DNA of 62,410 nucleotides from Dactylosporangium sucinum (GTDB lineage: Bacteria; Actinomycetota; Actinomycetes; Mycobacteriales; Micromonosporaceae). The translations under genes were made by a program, and so were the position numbers. Shown here one piece after another: positions 44,242-52,970 of this stretch. The stretch spans positions 18,331-80,740 of the forward strand of contig NZ_BMPI01000052.1 of assembly GCF_014647515.1 (NCBI RefSeq), in the 5' to 3' direction. The notes beneath the pieces were generated by a model. It was not told where the DNA came from and did no database searches. It was given only the letters and a program-made list of their open reading frames with translations. Every line of letters begins with the position of its first letter. The stretch's first letter is position 1.

Positions 44242-44940
44242 ATGCGCGATGCCCTGAGCCGAAAGGGCCGGACAGCGCTGCGGCAGAGTAGGAGCGCCTG
44301 CGCTCACGCGGTGGCTGACCGGGCGCCGCAACAGACCAAGTCCGGATTGAGCGCAGCGCACCAACGTCAACCAACTCGCCGTTGGCCAACGGATCCTGGC
44401 CTGCGCGGAGCGCAGTGTCGGGCCGGCACGATCATTCACTACGCCGGCAACCGCATCCGCGCGATCGGCACCGTCGCCGAGGTCGCATACGCCGCGCAGC
44501 GTCCCGCCGAATTCAGCACCGAGGCACTCACGGAACTTGCGGCTCGCCGCCATGTGGCCGGGCAACGAACGGGCCGTGGACCCCCTCGGTTCGGCCCCTC
44601 TGCCGGAGCGCCAGTACGGACTGCGATCGCCTCCTACCGTTCCATCAAGAAGGTTATTCTGCGATCGATGCACTCGCGGCCTTCCGATTACAAGGCGAGT
44701 TATGTCCGATTTTACGAGTATTGTCGGCGCAGGTTCATCCCGGGTTGTCTGTATTTTCGTCCCGTCCCGTCGGGTGCGTCCAGGACGGCGGGGCAGGGTC
44801 CAGGAACGGCGGAGCACGTGTGGAACGCACCGGAATCCACTATGGACACTGTCCACGCCGGCGCGCGGCGCGACCGAGACGTTGACCGGCCACCGCAACG
44901 CAGGCACGAATGCTGCTCTCCGGGCGCGTAGTCTCCGTTG
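44242..44940. other. Gene-poor stretch with a probable remnant of an HNH/McrB-associated domain
   Basis: No intact gene is convincing here, although one 229-codon frame is open. On the plus strand at about 44424-44520 that frame encodes GTIIHYAGNRIRAIGTVAEV and AYAAQRPAEF, resembling a 'GDxxxHYAxxxIRAIGxVxxxAxxxRPxE' module seen in some modification-dependent restriction proteins. The matching upstream part (NQLAVGQRILACAERS) is in a different frame, suggesting a decayed gene. From about 44640 to 44830 the sequence is AT-richer than the surroundings and probably intergenic. Confidence 0.4.
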
Positions 44941-45423
44941 GTGACCATGTCGGCCGACGAATACACAGCCTCGCTGCCGCGCAAACGTATGGGATCTGGA
45001 GTGCTGTTTCGCGACGTCGCGAGCCGGATTCTGCTGGTGGAGCCGGTATATAAGGACTACTGGGAGCTTCCTGGTGGTGCGGTAGACGATAACGAGTCAC
45101 CGCACGACGCTGCCCGGCGCGAGGTCAACGAGGAACTCGGCCTGGCGGTGTTGCCTGGCCGGTTGCTGGTGGTCGATTGGGTGCCGCCACGACAGAGCCG
45201 CACGGAGGGCGTGATGTTCGTCTTCGACGGCGGCGTTCTCGGCGCAGAGGTCACCTCAGTCCTTCAGGTCCCGCAGAACGAGCTGCACAGTTGGGCGTGG
45301 TGCACGCTCGACGAGGCGCGACAGCGCTTGTCCCCATTGCTCGCTCGCCGGACGGCCGCCGCGTTGGCGGCGACGGCCGATACGGTCACGTACTACCTGG
45401 AAGACGGCGAGCGCATCTGTTGA
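44941..45423 (+). CDS. Nudix hydrolase
   Basis: The protein has 160 residues. The Nudix box is complete: GGAVDDNESPHDAARREV followed by NEELGL at about residues 42-65, fitting Gx5Ex7REUxEExGU. This group hydrolyses nucleoside diphosphates linked to another moiety; the substrate is not predictable. GTG 44941 is used because TAGTCT (44929-44934), a good -10 element, ends six bases before it, implying a leaderless mRNA; ATG 44947 is the alternative. The 3' end overlaps the convergent dehydrogenase-like gene by 31 bases. Confidence 0.92.
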   Translation: MTMSADEYTASLPRKRMGSGVLFRDVASRILLVEPVYKDYWELPGGAVDDNESPHDAARREVNEELGLAVLPGRLLVVDWVPPRQSRTEGVMFVFDGGVLGAEVTSVLQVPQNELHSWAWCTLDEARQRLSPLLARRTAAALAATADTVTYYLEDGERIC

Positions 45424-46601
45424 GTCGGCTCGTCGTGTTTCGTCGAAGAGCGCTGACACATGAGGCTGCGTCCGCCGGAGCGGTACAGACTGTCGTGGAT
45501 TCCGTCTGCGTACAACAGTCCGGTGAGGTCCGCTCTGACCTTGGCGATCATGCTGCTGCGTTGAAAACCGGCCGCACCCAGGAGCGGCGCGAGGTCCGTC
45601 ACGGCACGGTATGCGGCGTCAACGCCGGCGGCCTTGCCGAGTCGAGCGGACAAGTCGGCTCCGGGATGTCCCATCGCCGCGAGCCGGCTGGTCGTGAGTG
45701 CCGACAGGAGCGCGGCGGTAATCTCCGCATATGTACGACCGAGGACGATGAGGGCGTTGTCGCGGATACGAGACAGCGCACCCTCGGTGAGCTTGGCTGC
45801 GAGAACGGTCGTCGTGAAGCTGTGGACGCCGGCGGCGGCGCCGAGTGCCGTGGCGGTGACCAGCGGACGGAACCGACTGAAGTGTCGCCGGAACACGCCA
45901 AGACCTTCGCCGACCGGGCCGACCAGATCTGCCGCCGGGTCGAACGAGACGCCGTGGAACTGGAGCAATCCCCACGACCAGCCGGCGAGCCCGAATGGAT
46001 CGACCACCTCGCGGTGCAATCCGGGAGCAGCGGCGTCGACAAGTCCGGCCGTGATCCGGTTGTCCGGGTCGCGGAAGAAGACCACGAACGCGCTCGACTC
46101 ATGCAGCCGAGATACCCACACCTTCTCTCCGCTGATGCGCCACCGGTCGCGTCCGGCCGGCCGCGCCCGCGTCGTGATCTCCTGAAGCCGTGAGCCGCCG
46201 CGCCACTCGGTGGCGGCTATGCCGACGAGGTCACCCCGATCGAGGCGGCACTGCCAGTGCTCGGCGATTGGCTGTGAAGCCTCAGCCAAGATCATCGCGC
46301 CGTGCCCAGGGCCTACCGCATCTCGCAAGTCGAGGTCGTGAAACCCGATGCAGAACTGCACCAGCGTTTGCCGTATCGCGCCTGCCACCGGGTCATTGAG
46401 TTCCTGGTCAGCGCAGCCGGCGAGCTGACGGCGGACAGCCAACAAAGAACGTGATCGTGTCGCCTGATCGGCGAACTGTGGCACGGTCGCCGCCAGCGTT
46501 CCCACTTGGTTGTACAGCCGTTCCAGGCGCTCCCAACCCGCCGAATCCAGCTCGGAAACGCTGGACCGCAACGGTTCGAGCCAGTCCATGGCGGTTGTCA
46601 C
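45393..46601 (-). CDS. Acyl-CoA-dehydrogenase-like flavoprotein
   Basis: The protein has 402 residues from GTG 46601, which overlaps the upstream acyltransferase stop as GTGA. The core follows the acyl-CoA dehydrogenase fold: helical N-terminus, ATEWRGGSRLQEI in the position of the FAD-binding middle domain, RISGEKVWVSRLHESSAFVVFF, then a helical C-terminal domain (GVHSFTTTVLAAKLTEG onward). The usual catalytic Glu cannot be placed with confidence. Paired with a hexapeptide acyltransferase it may act on a carrier-bound acyl or amino sugar in a small-molecule pathway; this is inference. Confidence 0.78.
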   Translation of the reverse strand: MTTAMDWLEPLRSSVSELDSAGWERLERLYNQVGTLAATVPQFADQATRSRSLLAVRRQLAGCADQELNDPVAGAIRQTLVQFCIGFHDLDLRDAVGPGHGAMILAEASQPIAEHWQCRLDRGDLVGIAATEWRGGSRLQEITTRARPAGRDRWRISGEKVWVSRLHESSAFVVFFRDPDNRITAGLVDAAAPGLHREVVDPFGLAGWSWGLLQFHGVSFDPAADLVGPVGEGLGVFRRHFSRFRPLVTATALGAAAGVHSFTTTVLAAKLTEGALSRIRDNALIVLGRTYAEITAALLSALTTSRLAAMGHPGADLSARLGKAAGVDAAYRAVTDLAPLLGAAGFQRSSMIAKVRADLTGLLYADGIHDSLYRSGGRSLMCQRSSTKHDEPTQQMRSPSSR

Positions 46602-47383
46602 GGCGACACCCACCCGTACCTGCGGGCGGGAACCCCGTAGACGATCGTGCCGGCAGGCACGTCGTGAGTAACAACAGAACCGGCCCCGACGAGCGCGCCT
46701 GCGCCAACTGTGATTCCGGCAAGCAGTACCGCTCCAGAGCCAACCCGGCAACCAGTCTCAAAGGTTGGTGGTTCCAGTGGCCGCTCGTGGACGGGATCGC
46801 GCCAAATGAGCTGCTTGTCGTTGATGGTGCGCACGCCGGCACCCAGGAACACGCGATCACCGACGAAGGTCTCGGCGGTCAGGTGCGACCCGGGAGAACA
46901 CCGCACACCATCACCGATTCGGGTACCGCGTTCGACGGTGATATTGGCCGCGAGCTGGCTGCCAGAGCCGACCCGGACGCCGGTCCTCAGCAGGGCATTA
47001 TGCCCGATCATGACGTTGTCACCGAGTTGTACGTCCGCGTAGATAACGGCACCTGCCCGCACGACTGAACCGGCGCCGATCGTGGTGGCAGCACCTTCAC
47101 CACGGTAAAGGTTCCGCATCGCGTAGCCGTACTCCGGTTCACCGACAATCGCGTGATGACCGAGATGGACGTCCGGGCCAATACGAGTACCGCCGTGAAC
47201 CACTACGAAGGCGCTGATGGTTACCCGAGCTCCCAGAATGATCGATCGCCGTGTGCCGAGCATGTCAGCGACCAGGAACACGGCAGTGGGATGGATATGA
47301 CAGTCGGCGCTCACTTCCAGCAGGCCAACTCGGACCAGATCTTCAACGGTGCCGGTCGGCACCGTTGTCGCAGCTGAGTGCAT
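46598..47383 (-). CDS. Left-handed beta-helix (hexapeptide-repeat) acyltransferase
   Basis: The protein has 261 residues. Repeats of the [LIV]Gxxxx type run from about residue 27 to 250, for example GTRIGPDVHLGHHAIVG, AGAVIYADVQLGDNVMIGH and GAGALVGAGSVVTHDVPAG, with terminal VYGVPARRYG. This matches trimeric O- or N-acetyltransferases of the LpxA/WbbJ type, which use acetyl-CoA; a likely catalytic His lies in GHHAIVG or IGHNALL. ATG 47383 is chosen because GGGAG sits five bases upstream; ATG 47398 is weaker. First gene of a two-gene operon with the dehydrogenase-like protein, divergent from the XRE regulator. Confidence 0.88.
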   Translation of the reverse strand: MHSAATTVPTGTVEDLVRVGLLEVSADCHIHPTAVFLVADMLGTRRSIILGARVTISAFVVVHGGTRIGPDVHLGHHAIVGEPEYGYAMRNLYRGEGAATTIGAGSVVRAGAVIYADVQLGDNVMIGHNALLRTGVRVGSGSQLAANITVERGTRIGDGVRCSPGSHLTAETFVGDRVFLGAGVRTINDKQLIWRDPVHERPLEPPTFETGCRVGSGAVLLAGITVGAGALVGAGSVVTHDVPAGTIVYGVPARRYGWVSP

Positions 47384-47491
47384 CACCGCTCCCTTCATGT
47401 CGTCGGCCCGGACCTGGACCCTCGATGCGGTAGGGACTTGAGTTCAGTGGACCGGCAACGGGTGGCGATGCGGAGGCTGTGCTGTAGGGAA

Positions 47492-47516
47492 TGCAACGAG
47501 GTTGCAGGAAGTGCAA
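47492..47516. promoter_or_regulatory. Nested TGCAA inverted repeats, probable XRE operator
   Basis: TGCAAC-gag-GTTGCA (47492-47506) overlaps TTGCA-ggaag-TGCAA (47502-47516), sharing the middle half-site. The cluster lies in the gap between the divergent acyltransferase and XRE genes, 46 bases before the regulator start. Autoregulation and control of both operons are likely. Confidence 0.55.
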
Positions 47517-47562
47517 TTGATCAGTCACCATCGAAGTCACCCTTCGCGGTGAGGAGGCGGCC

Positions 47563-48885
47563 TTGACCACCGTCCCATCGACAGCATCTACCGTCGCAGG
47601 CGAGATTGGATCAGTCCTGCGGCGGGCAAGGACAGGCGCCGGCCTCACCCTCGAAGAGGCCGGGCAGCTCGTCGGATATTCGGCTGCGACAATGTCGCGA
47701 TGGGAGAACGGCCGCCGCCGTGACTGGACTGTCAAGGAACTACTTCGGCTGGCCGAGGCATACGGCATCCCACCAGATCACCTCGGGTTGGCCGTGTCTA
47801 CCTCCTCAACAAGGCAAGCAACCGCTAGGGTGAGCCCAGGAGCGGACCATAGTGGCGGCGGTGATTGGATGCGCAGACGTGACGTGCTTGCGGGCGCTCT
47901 TGGGCTGACCACCGCAGGAGCGTTGATCCCCTCCACCGAAGCTGCTGCGGAAGTCCCCGCCACCATCGACGACGTGGTCTTCGGCAAGATCACCGGCACA
48001 CCGCTATCAGACCAGCAACTCGCGGCGCAGATCGCTGCGACCAGGGCGGACTTCCGCTCTTGTCGTTACAGTCAGGCTGCACGTCGCCTGCCACGGCTGT
48101 TGGCCCAGGCCGAAGCAAGCGCGCGGCACGTCGCCGCACCGCAGGCGGAGCGCGCATCGACACGTCTCGCACAGGCCTACTGCGTCACCACACAATTGCT
48201 GCTCAAACTGCACGACGACGGTATGGCCTACTCAACTGCCGACCGCGCCGTCCAGGCCGCTAGACTGGGCGGTGACCCGGTGGTTGCCGCCGAAGCCACA
48301 CGACTCGCAGCAACAGTGCTCCGCCGTAACCAACACCGCGACGGCGCACAGCGACTCGTGCTCCAGGCCGCCGAGCGACTCGACAGCGAAACAGGCCTGG
48401 CGCAGCCTCGGGAGATCGCGAAGTACGGTGAGTTGCTCGCCGTCGCCGCCTACACCGCAGCGATGCGCGACGACCGAGACACTGCCTGGACGCTGCTCGG
48501 TGAGGCCGACGACGCCACCCGCCGGTCTGGAAGCGTCGACGACGGTCAGCTCACCCCGCTTGATCTGGCCGTCTACAAAATCAGCGTGGCCAGAGCCTTG
48601 GGGGACTTCGGCAGCGCGGTCGGCTACGCGCGACAGGTCGACCCGACCAGGATCACCGCACCCGAACGGCGAGCACGCTACTGGGAAGACACCGCGCTCG
48701 CCCTCCACGGCCGAGGCCGGCCGGAAGCCGCCTTCCAGGCGCTGCTGGCAGCCGAGCAAGATACGCCGCAAGAGGTCCGCTATCGCCCTTGGGCTCAGGA
48801 TTTAACTCAGAACCTGCTAACGGCAGACACGCGCGGCGCTCTGGTCGGCGTTCGGGACCTCGCCCGGCGTATCGGCGTCACCTGA
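47563..48885 (+). CDS. XRE-family regulator with TPR-like C-terminal region
   Basis: The protein has 440 residues from TTG 47563, with GAGGAGG five bases upstream. The helix-turn-helix (about 12-70) is typical: LRRARTGAGLTLEEAGQLVG then YSAATMSRWENGRRRDWTV. A linker contains MRRRDVLAGALGLTTAGAL, a Tat-like RR segment often seen inside these regulators and not thought to be a signal. Residues about 140-430 form helical TPR-like repeats (ERASTRLAQAYCVTTQLLLKL, AEATRLAATVLRRNQHRDGA). Such proteins respond to small ligands or peptides and control neighbouring genes. Confidence 0.88.
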   Translation: MTTVPSTASTVAGEIGSVLRRARTGAGLTLEEAGQLVGYSAATMSRWENGRRRDWTVKELLRLAEAYGIPPDHLGLAVSTSSTRQATARVSPGADHSGGGDWMRRRDVLAGALGLTTAGALIPSTEAAAEVPATIDDVVFGKITGTPLSDQQLAAQIAATRADFRSCRYSQAARRLPRLLAQAEASARHVAAPQAERASTRLAQAYCVTTQLLLKLHDDGMAYSTADRAVQAARLGGDPVVAAEATRLAATVLRRNQHRDGAQRLVLQAAERLDSETGLAQPREIAKYGELLAVAAYTAAMRDDRDTAWTLLGEADDATRRSGSVDDGQLTPLDLAVYKISVARALGDFGSAVGYARQVDPTRITAPERRARYWEDTALALHGRGRPEAAFQALLAAEQDTPQEVRYRPWAQDLTQNLLTADTRGALVGVRDLARRIGVT

Positions 48886-49042
48886 ACCCGGGACTACATC
48901 GGGGACGTCCACTGTCCCTCCCCCGCTTCCTGACTTCGGCCCGATCCTCGATGACGAGGACGACTTCTCGCGCCTGCTCACATCGACCGTCGCAGCGCTC
49001 GCGCCGCAAGCTCGTGTACGGGGCGACAGCGCTCGGAGGCGC

Positions 49043-49306
49043 CTATCCGTTCGGTACGCCGAGTAGCGCTGCCATGTGGTTGATCTGGTCAATGTCGAAC
49101 GGTGTCGTGCCTGCACCGTCCTCGGGATGCCAGTCCTCGACCTTTTTCACGGTGACCTCGACGCCGAGGACGGTGGTGGTGGACGGTACCGCCAGGTTGT
49201 CTTCGATCATGGTGTACAGGCCGGTGAGTTGTTCATCGTCGTTGTACGCGTCGACGGTGGCTTCTTCGATCATCGCTTCAAGCGCCGCGGTCCGCTTCGA
49301 TGCCAT
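49043..49306 (-). CDS. Small protein resembling the N-terminus of an actinobacterial 'calcium-binding' family, chimeric
   Basis: The protein has 87 residues. The first 55 (MASKRTAALEAMIEEATVDA, YNDDEQLTGLYTMIEDNLAV) resemble small actinobacterial proteins labelled calcium-binding, which usually continue for another 60-70 residues. Here the C-terminus (DWHPEDGAGTTPFDIDQINH) does not match that continuation, suggesting truncation or fusion to another fragment. It is divergent from the TOTE helicase gene with about 50 bases between starts, so both may share control. Low certainty on function. Confidence 0.5.
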   Translation of the reverse strand: MASKRTAALEAMIEEATVDAYNDDEQLTGLYTMIEDNLAVPSTTTVLGVEVTVKKVEDWHPEDGAGTTPFDIDQINHMAALLGVPNG

Positions 49307-49356
49307 CGGCAGATGGTGGCCACCCCCTCCGGGGTGTCCGGTGCCGGTCCACGAGG

Positions 49357-51735
49357 ATGGTCGGTGTGGGTGCGGTGGACGAGTTCGCCGGTCTTCGCCG
49401 GGAGGTGGAACGGTTACGTGCGGAGAACGCCCGGCTGTCCCGACTGCTGGAACTGAGTGGTCGCGACACTGCTCCGGCGCCGGAGCAGTTGGCGGCGCCG
49501 GTCGCCGCGCCGGGTCTGGTCACGATGGCGTCATCGGTGCGGAACAAGCTGGCGCTGTTCGACGACCGGTTCCAGGCCCGCACCGACGTGTACGCGGTGC
49601 GGTGGGAGAACGCCCGGACCGGCGCGGCCGGGTGGATGCCCGCCGTCGCCGGCGGCTGGCGTAAGGGCATGGACCGGCGCGCAGCCGCCTACCTGCCCCG
49701 TACGGCGGAGGTCGTCGCCGCGCATCTCGTCGGTGACGTGTTCATGGGGCTGTACCCGCTGCTGCCCGGCAACACCTGCCACTTCGTGGTGGCCGACTTC
49801 GACGGCCCGACAGCGATGCTCGACGCCCTCGCCTACGTCAAGGCGGCACGGGCCAGCGCGGTGCCGGCCGGGCTGGAGATCTCCCAGTCGGGACGCGGAG
49901 CCCACGTGTGGATCTTCTTCACCGGCCCTGTCCAGGCAGCCGTCGCCAGGGCCGTCGGCACCGTCCTACTGCACGAGGCGATGGTGCTGCGCGGGTCGAT
50001 GGACCTGCGCTCCTACGACCGGCTGTTCCCCAACCAGGACGTCCTGCCCGAGGGCGGCTTCGGCAACCTGATCGCCGCACCGTTGCAGGGCCGGCGCCGC
50101 AACGACCACGGCCTGACCACGTTCCTCGATCTCGCCACGCTGGAGCCGCACGAGGACCAGTGGGCGTTCCTGTCGACGCTGGACCGGCTCAGCCCCGGCG
50201 ACGCCGAACGCCTCGCCCGGCAAGCGAAACGCGCCACCACCGGCACCGACGTCGCCGCGATGAGCCGGTCGACCGCGACCCGCGTCCATCCCGCCCTACC
50301 GGCGGTCGTTCATGCCGAGGCCGGCGCGGGGCTGACCCTCGACGCGGCACAGTTGACCCCGGCCGCCCTTGCCACGTTCAAGCACGCTGCCGCGATGGCG
50401 AACCCGAAGTTCTACGAGCTGCAGCGCCTGCGCAAGTCGACCTGGGACACTCCACGGTTTATCCGCGGCTACGACTTCACCCTCGACGACCGCCTCATCG
50501 TGCCGCGCGGCCTGCGCCACACGATCACCACGATCGTCGAACGGGCCGGCTCCCGTCTGGTCGTCACCGACGTCCGGAACCCTGGCCGGGAGATCGACGT
50601 CGCGTTCACCGCCGTCCTTACGACCAGACAGAGCGCCGCGGTTGGTGCAGTGCTGGCCCATGACGATGGGCTGCTCGTCGCACCGCCCGGATCCGGGAAG
50701 ACGGTCATGGCCTGCGCCGTGATCGCCGAACGCGGCACCTCGACGCTGGTGCTCGTCGACCGCAAGGCTCTGGCCGACCAGTGGCGCGAGCGCATCGAAC
50801 AGTTCCTCGGCATCCGGGCCGGCCAACTCGGCGGCGGCCGGCGCAAACTCACCGGCACGGTGGACATCGCGCTGCTGCCTTCCCTCGCGCGGCGCGACGA
50901 CATCGCCGCCCTAACGGCCGGGTACGGGCACGTCATCGTCGACGAATGCCACCACCTCGGCGCCGCTGCCTACGAGCACTCCGTCAAGCGCATCGCGGCG
51001 CAGTTCTGGCTCGGCCTCACCGCCACACCCACCCGCCGGGACGGGCTCGGTCAACTCGTCAGCTGGCAACTCGGGCCTGTCCGGCACACCATGACCGAGG
51101 AGGAACAGGGCACCATCGTAGCCGCGCTGGAGTTGGATGCCGGTCCGCAACGGTTGTTGCGCGTCCACGAGACCAGGTTCAAGGTCGCCGACGTGGACCT
51201 GGACGCGCCGGGCGCGCTCGCCGAGGTACACCGGCTCCTCGCAGTCGACGAGCCGCGGAACACCCAGATCGTCGACGATGTCGTCACCGCCCTGGCTCGC
51301 GGGCGTAACTGTCTCGTCCTCACCCGCCGCGTCGCCCACGTCGAGGCCCTCACCGCGATGCTCGCCACGCGCGGCCATCAGGCGCTCGTCCTGCAAGGAT
51401 CGATGAGCACCACCGACCGGCGGGCCGCCGTCGACCGGCTCGGCGACGCCAAGGCCGGTGACGGCCTGCTCGTCATCGGCACCACGCCGTTCATCGGCGA
51501 GGGCTTCGACGCCCCAGCGCTCGACACCCTGTTCCTCGCCGGCCCGATCTCCTACGACGGCCTGCTGATTCAGTGCGCCGGCCGTGTGATCCGCACAGCG
51601 CCCGGCAAGGACACCGCCGAGGTCCACGACTACCACGACCCGGCAACACCGATCCTCGCCGCCTCACTCCAACGCCGCATGCCTGGCTACCGCGCACTCG
51701 GCTTCATCAAGCACGCCAGCGGCGCGTCGGTCTGA
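49357..51735 (+). CDS. TOTE conflict-system primase-helicase
   Basis: The protein has 792 residues from ATG 49357; GTG 49366 or 49375 are possible. A leucine-rich coiled N-terminus (AGLRREVERLRAENARLSRLLE) is followed by an archaeo-eukaryotic primase domain (about 75-300) with the metal motif VVADFDGP (Asp147, Asp149) and GRGAHVWIFF. A superfamily II helicase follows: Walker A APPGSGKTVMA (442-452), VIVDECHH (Asp529-Glu530), LTATPT (about 553) and QCAGRVIR (739-746). All key residues are present. TOTE proteins are predicted anti-invader or conflict effectors that copy or unwind foreign DNA; partner nucleases are sometimes fused or adjacent, but none is fused here. Confidence 0.9.
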   Translation: MVGVGAVDEFAGLRREVERLRAENARLSRLLELSGRDTAPAPEQLAAPVAAPGLVTMASSVRNKLALFDDRFQARTDVYAVRWENARTGAAGWMPAVAGGWRKGMDRRAAAYLPRTAEVVAAHLVGDVFMGLYPLLPGNTCHFVVADFDGPTAMLDALAYVKAARASAVPAGLEISQSGRGAHVWIFFTGPVQAAVARAVGTVLLHEAMVLRGSMDLRSYDRLFPNQDVLPEGGFGNLIAAPLQGRRRNDHGLTTFLDLATLEPHEDQWAFLSTLDRLSPGDAERLARQAKRATTGTDVAAMSRSTATRVHPALPAVVHAEAGAGLTLDAAQLTPAALATFKHAAAMANPKFYELQRLRKSTWDTPRFIRGYDFTLDDRLIVPRGLRHTITTIVERAGSRLVVTDVRNPGREIDVAFTAVLTTRQSAAVGAVLAHDDGLLVAPPGSGKTVMACAVIAERGTSTLVLVDRKALADQWRERIEQFLGIRAGQLGGGRRKLTGTVDIALLPSLARRDDIAALTAGYGHVIVDECHHLGAAAYEHSVKRIAAQFWLGLTATPTRRDGLGQLVSWQLGPVRHTMTEEEQGTIVAALELDAGPQRLLRVHETRFKVADVDLDAPGALAEVHRLLAVDEPRNTQIVDDVVTALARGRNCLVLTRRVAHVEALTAMLATRGHQALVLQGSMSTTDRRAAVDRLGDAKAGDGLLVIGTTPFIGEGFDAPALDTLFLAGPISYDGLLIQCAGRVIRTAPGKDTAEVHDYHDPATPILAASLQRRMPGYRALGFIKHASGASV

Positions 51736-51857
51736 CCACCGCAGCGCACCCGCTCACGCGCCCGAGCATTTCTTGCACGAGGATCCGTCCTACGACCGGC
51801 GTTGGCAGCGCATCCACGAGCCCAACGTCCAGTTTGCCGACTATGGCGTCCTCGGCA

Positions 51858-51918
51858 ACCTGGCGCCGTGTCAGCCCAGCTGCTTATGCTCCTCGGCGAG
51901 GCGGAAGGACTCGGTCAT
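51858..51918 (-). pseudogene. Fragment of an XRE antitoxin gene
   Basis: From ATG 51918, which overlaps the upstream toxin-like stop as ATGA, the frame reads MTESFRLAEEHKQLG and stops. Restoring one base continues LTRRQVAE. The sequence is homologous to the XRE gene at 54251-54563 (MTEF, then FHLAEERKRLGLTQRQVAD) but lacks about 33 internal codons and everything downstream. It is a deleted, frameshifted copy. Confidence 0.7.
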
Positions 51919-52358
51919 GAGTCCTCCCTTCGTTCGCCGGCCGCCCAGTACTGGTTCAGCCACGTGATGGCCTCGTCCTTCGTCATTCGCGCCACGTCCG
52001 GTTCGGTGAGGCCGACTCGGGTGATGAGCAGGTGCACCACCTCGGCAGGGATCGGTTCGGCCGTTGGCAGTTCAGGCCTGCCCCGAGCCGGTTTGACGCC
52101 GTCGCGCACACAGGTCCAGAAGACGTCCTCGGCGACGTCGAGCTGGTCGCGCAGGATGTGACTCCAAATGCCAGGACCGTAGGTGCTGCGGTCCGGTGGA
52201 TGGGCGATCCGGGTTCGCGGAATCCGGCCGTCCGGCGACGCCAGCTCATACGTGAGATGGTGGGCGCCGGTTCGGCCACGCGCGGTCCGGACGGGCTCCC
52301 ACCCTTCGATCTCGCAGAATTTCTGGTGATCTTGGCGGGTCGGCGTCGGCCAGCTCAT
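51915..52358 (-). CDS. Toxin-antitoxin-associated protein ('cytotoxic translational repressor'-like)
   Basis: The protein has 147 residues from ATG 52358, which overlaps the stop of the upstream gene as ATGA. The segment QKFCEIEGWEPVRTARGRTG followed by HHLTYELASPDGRIPRTRIAHP resembles actinobacterial proteins labelled cytotoxic translational repressor of toxin-antitoxin stability systems, with a C-terminal helical region ending MTKDEAITWLNQYW. It sits directly behind a Phd-like antitoxin, so the two probably form a toxin/antitoxin pair. The mode of toxicity is unproven. Confidence 0.72.
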   Translation of the reverse strand: MSWPTPTRQDHQKFCEIEGWEPVRTARGRTGAHHLTYELASPDGRIPRTRIAHPPDRSTYGPGIWSHILRDQLDVAEDVFWTCVRDGVKPARGRPELPTAEPIPAEVVHLLITRVGLTEPDVARMTKDEAITWLNQYWAAGERREDS

Positions 52359-52723
52359 CGAGTCGCGCCCACCAGCCACTCGCGCAGCTGCGCGTCATCG
52401 CTGAGCTCGACCACCTGGACCAGCGCCCAGTTGTTCCGATGGTTCGAGGCGTCCAGCAGCCGTTCCTGCCAGTCGTCGGCGTACTCCCGAAGTGCGAGGA
52501 CCATCTCGTCGATCGCCTCGTCGAACGTCGAGGCGTCTGCGGCCACCGGCACCCCCGGAAGGAAGACGGACCATCCGCCGTCCTCAGCCACCACTTGTGG
52601 CGATGGCAGAACACCGACGAGGCTCACCCTCAGGCGGTCGGCGTCCACGACCGCCGCTCGGCCTGTCTCCCGTTGTACGGTCGCCACCCGGCCGCAGCGA
52701 GCAGCGTCGAGGTTCCTCCTCAA
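52355..52723 (-). CDS. Phd-like antitoxin with C-terminal HicB-like region
   Basis: The product has 122 residues from TTG 52723. The N-terminus (RRNLDAARCGRVATVQRETG, AAVVDADRLR) resembles the Phd/YefM DNA-binding domain but is missing its first strand and helix. Residues about 42-120 (VVAEDGGWSVFLPGVPVAAD, TFDEAIDEMVLALREYADDW) are a HicB-like beta-alpha partner domain. Normal family members start about 10-15 residues earlier; here that part is replaced by an unrelated antitoxin start in another frame, so the gene may be 5'-truncated. Its stop overlaps the next start (ATGA), the usual coupling of antitoxin to toxin. Confidence 0.7.
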   Translation of the reverse strand: MRRNLDAARCGRVATVQRETGRAAVVDADRLRVSLVGVLPSPQVVAEDGGWSVFLPGVPVAADASTFDEAIDEMVLALREYADDWQERLLDASNHRNNWALVQVVELSDDAQLREWLVGATR

Positions 52724-52790
52724 CTTCGACCACGCGCTCCGCGGCGCCCTCGATCGACAGGAGCCGGGCTTCCCAATCCTTCAGGCTCAT
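52713..52790 (-). pseudogene. 5' fragment of another XRE antitoxin gene
   Basis: ATG 52790 opens MSLKDWEARLLSIEGAAERV-VEVEEE, which matches the start of HigA-like XRE antitoxins just before their helix-turn-helix. After about 26 codons the similarity ends and the frame (open to 52584) runs out of register through the Phd-like gene. It looks like a recombination junction that joined two antitoxin genes. Confidence 0.55.
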
Positions 52791-52940
52791 CGTCGCTCCC
52801 TCACCCTCGTCGCTGACGTCCGACCGCGGCGGTACAGCCTCTGCTTGCGTTGGGCGGCCAGCGCCCTGCGCATTGGCCGGCGGTCGCAACAGAGCACCCG
52901 GACAATCGAGACTCACTGTTGCCAAGCGACTACAGATAGT

Positions 52941-52970
52941 TCAATATTGATTGCAGTAAGTGCTTACTGC
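52941..52970. promoter_or_regulatory. Two palindromes upstream of the beta-family gene
   Basis: TCAATATTGA (52941-52950) is a perfect 10-bp palindrome. GCAGTAAG-tg-CTTACTGC (52953-52970) is an 18-bp inverted repeat. They are adjacent, AT-rich against the local background and end 27 bases before the start codon, so they are good operator/promoter candidates. Confidence 0.55.
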
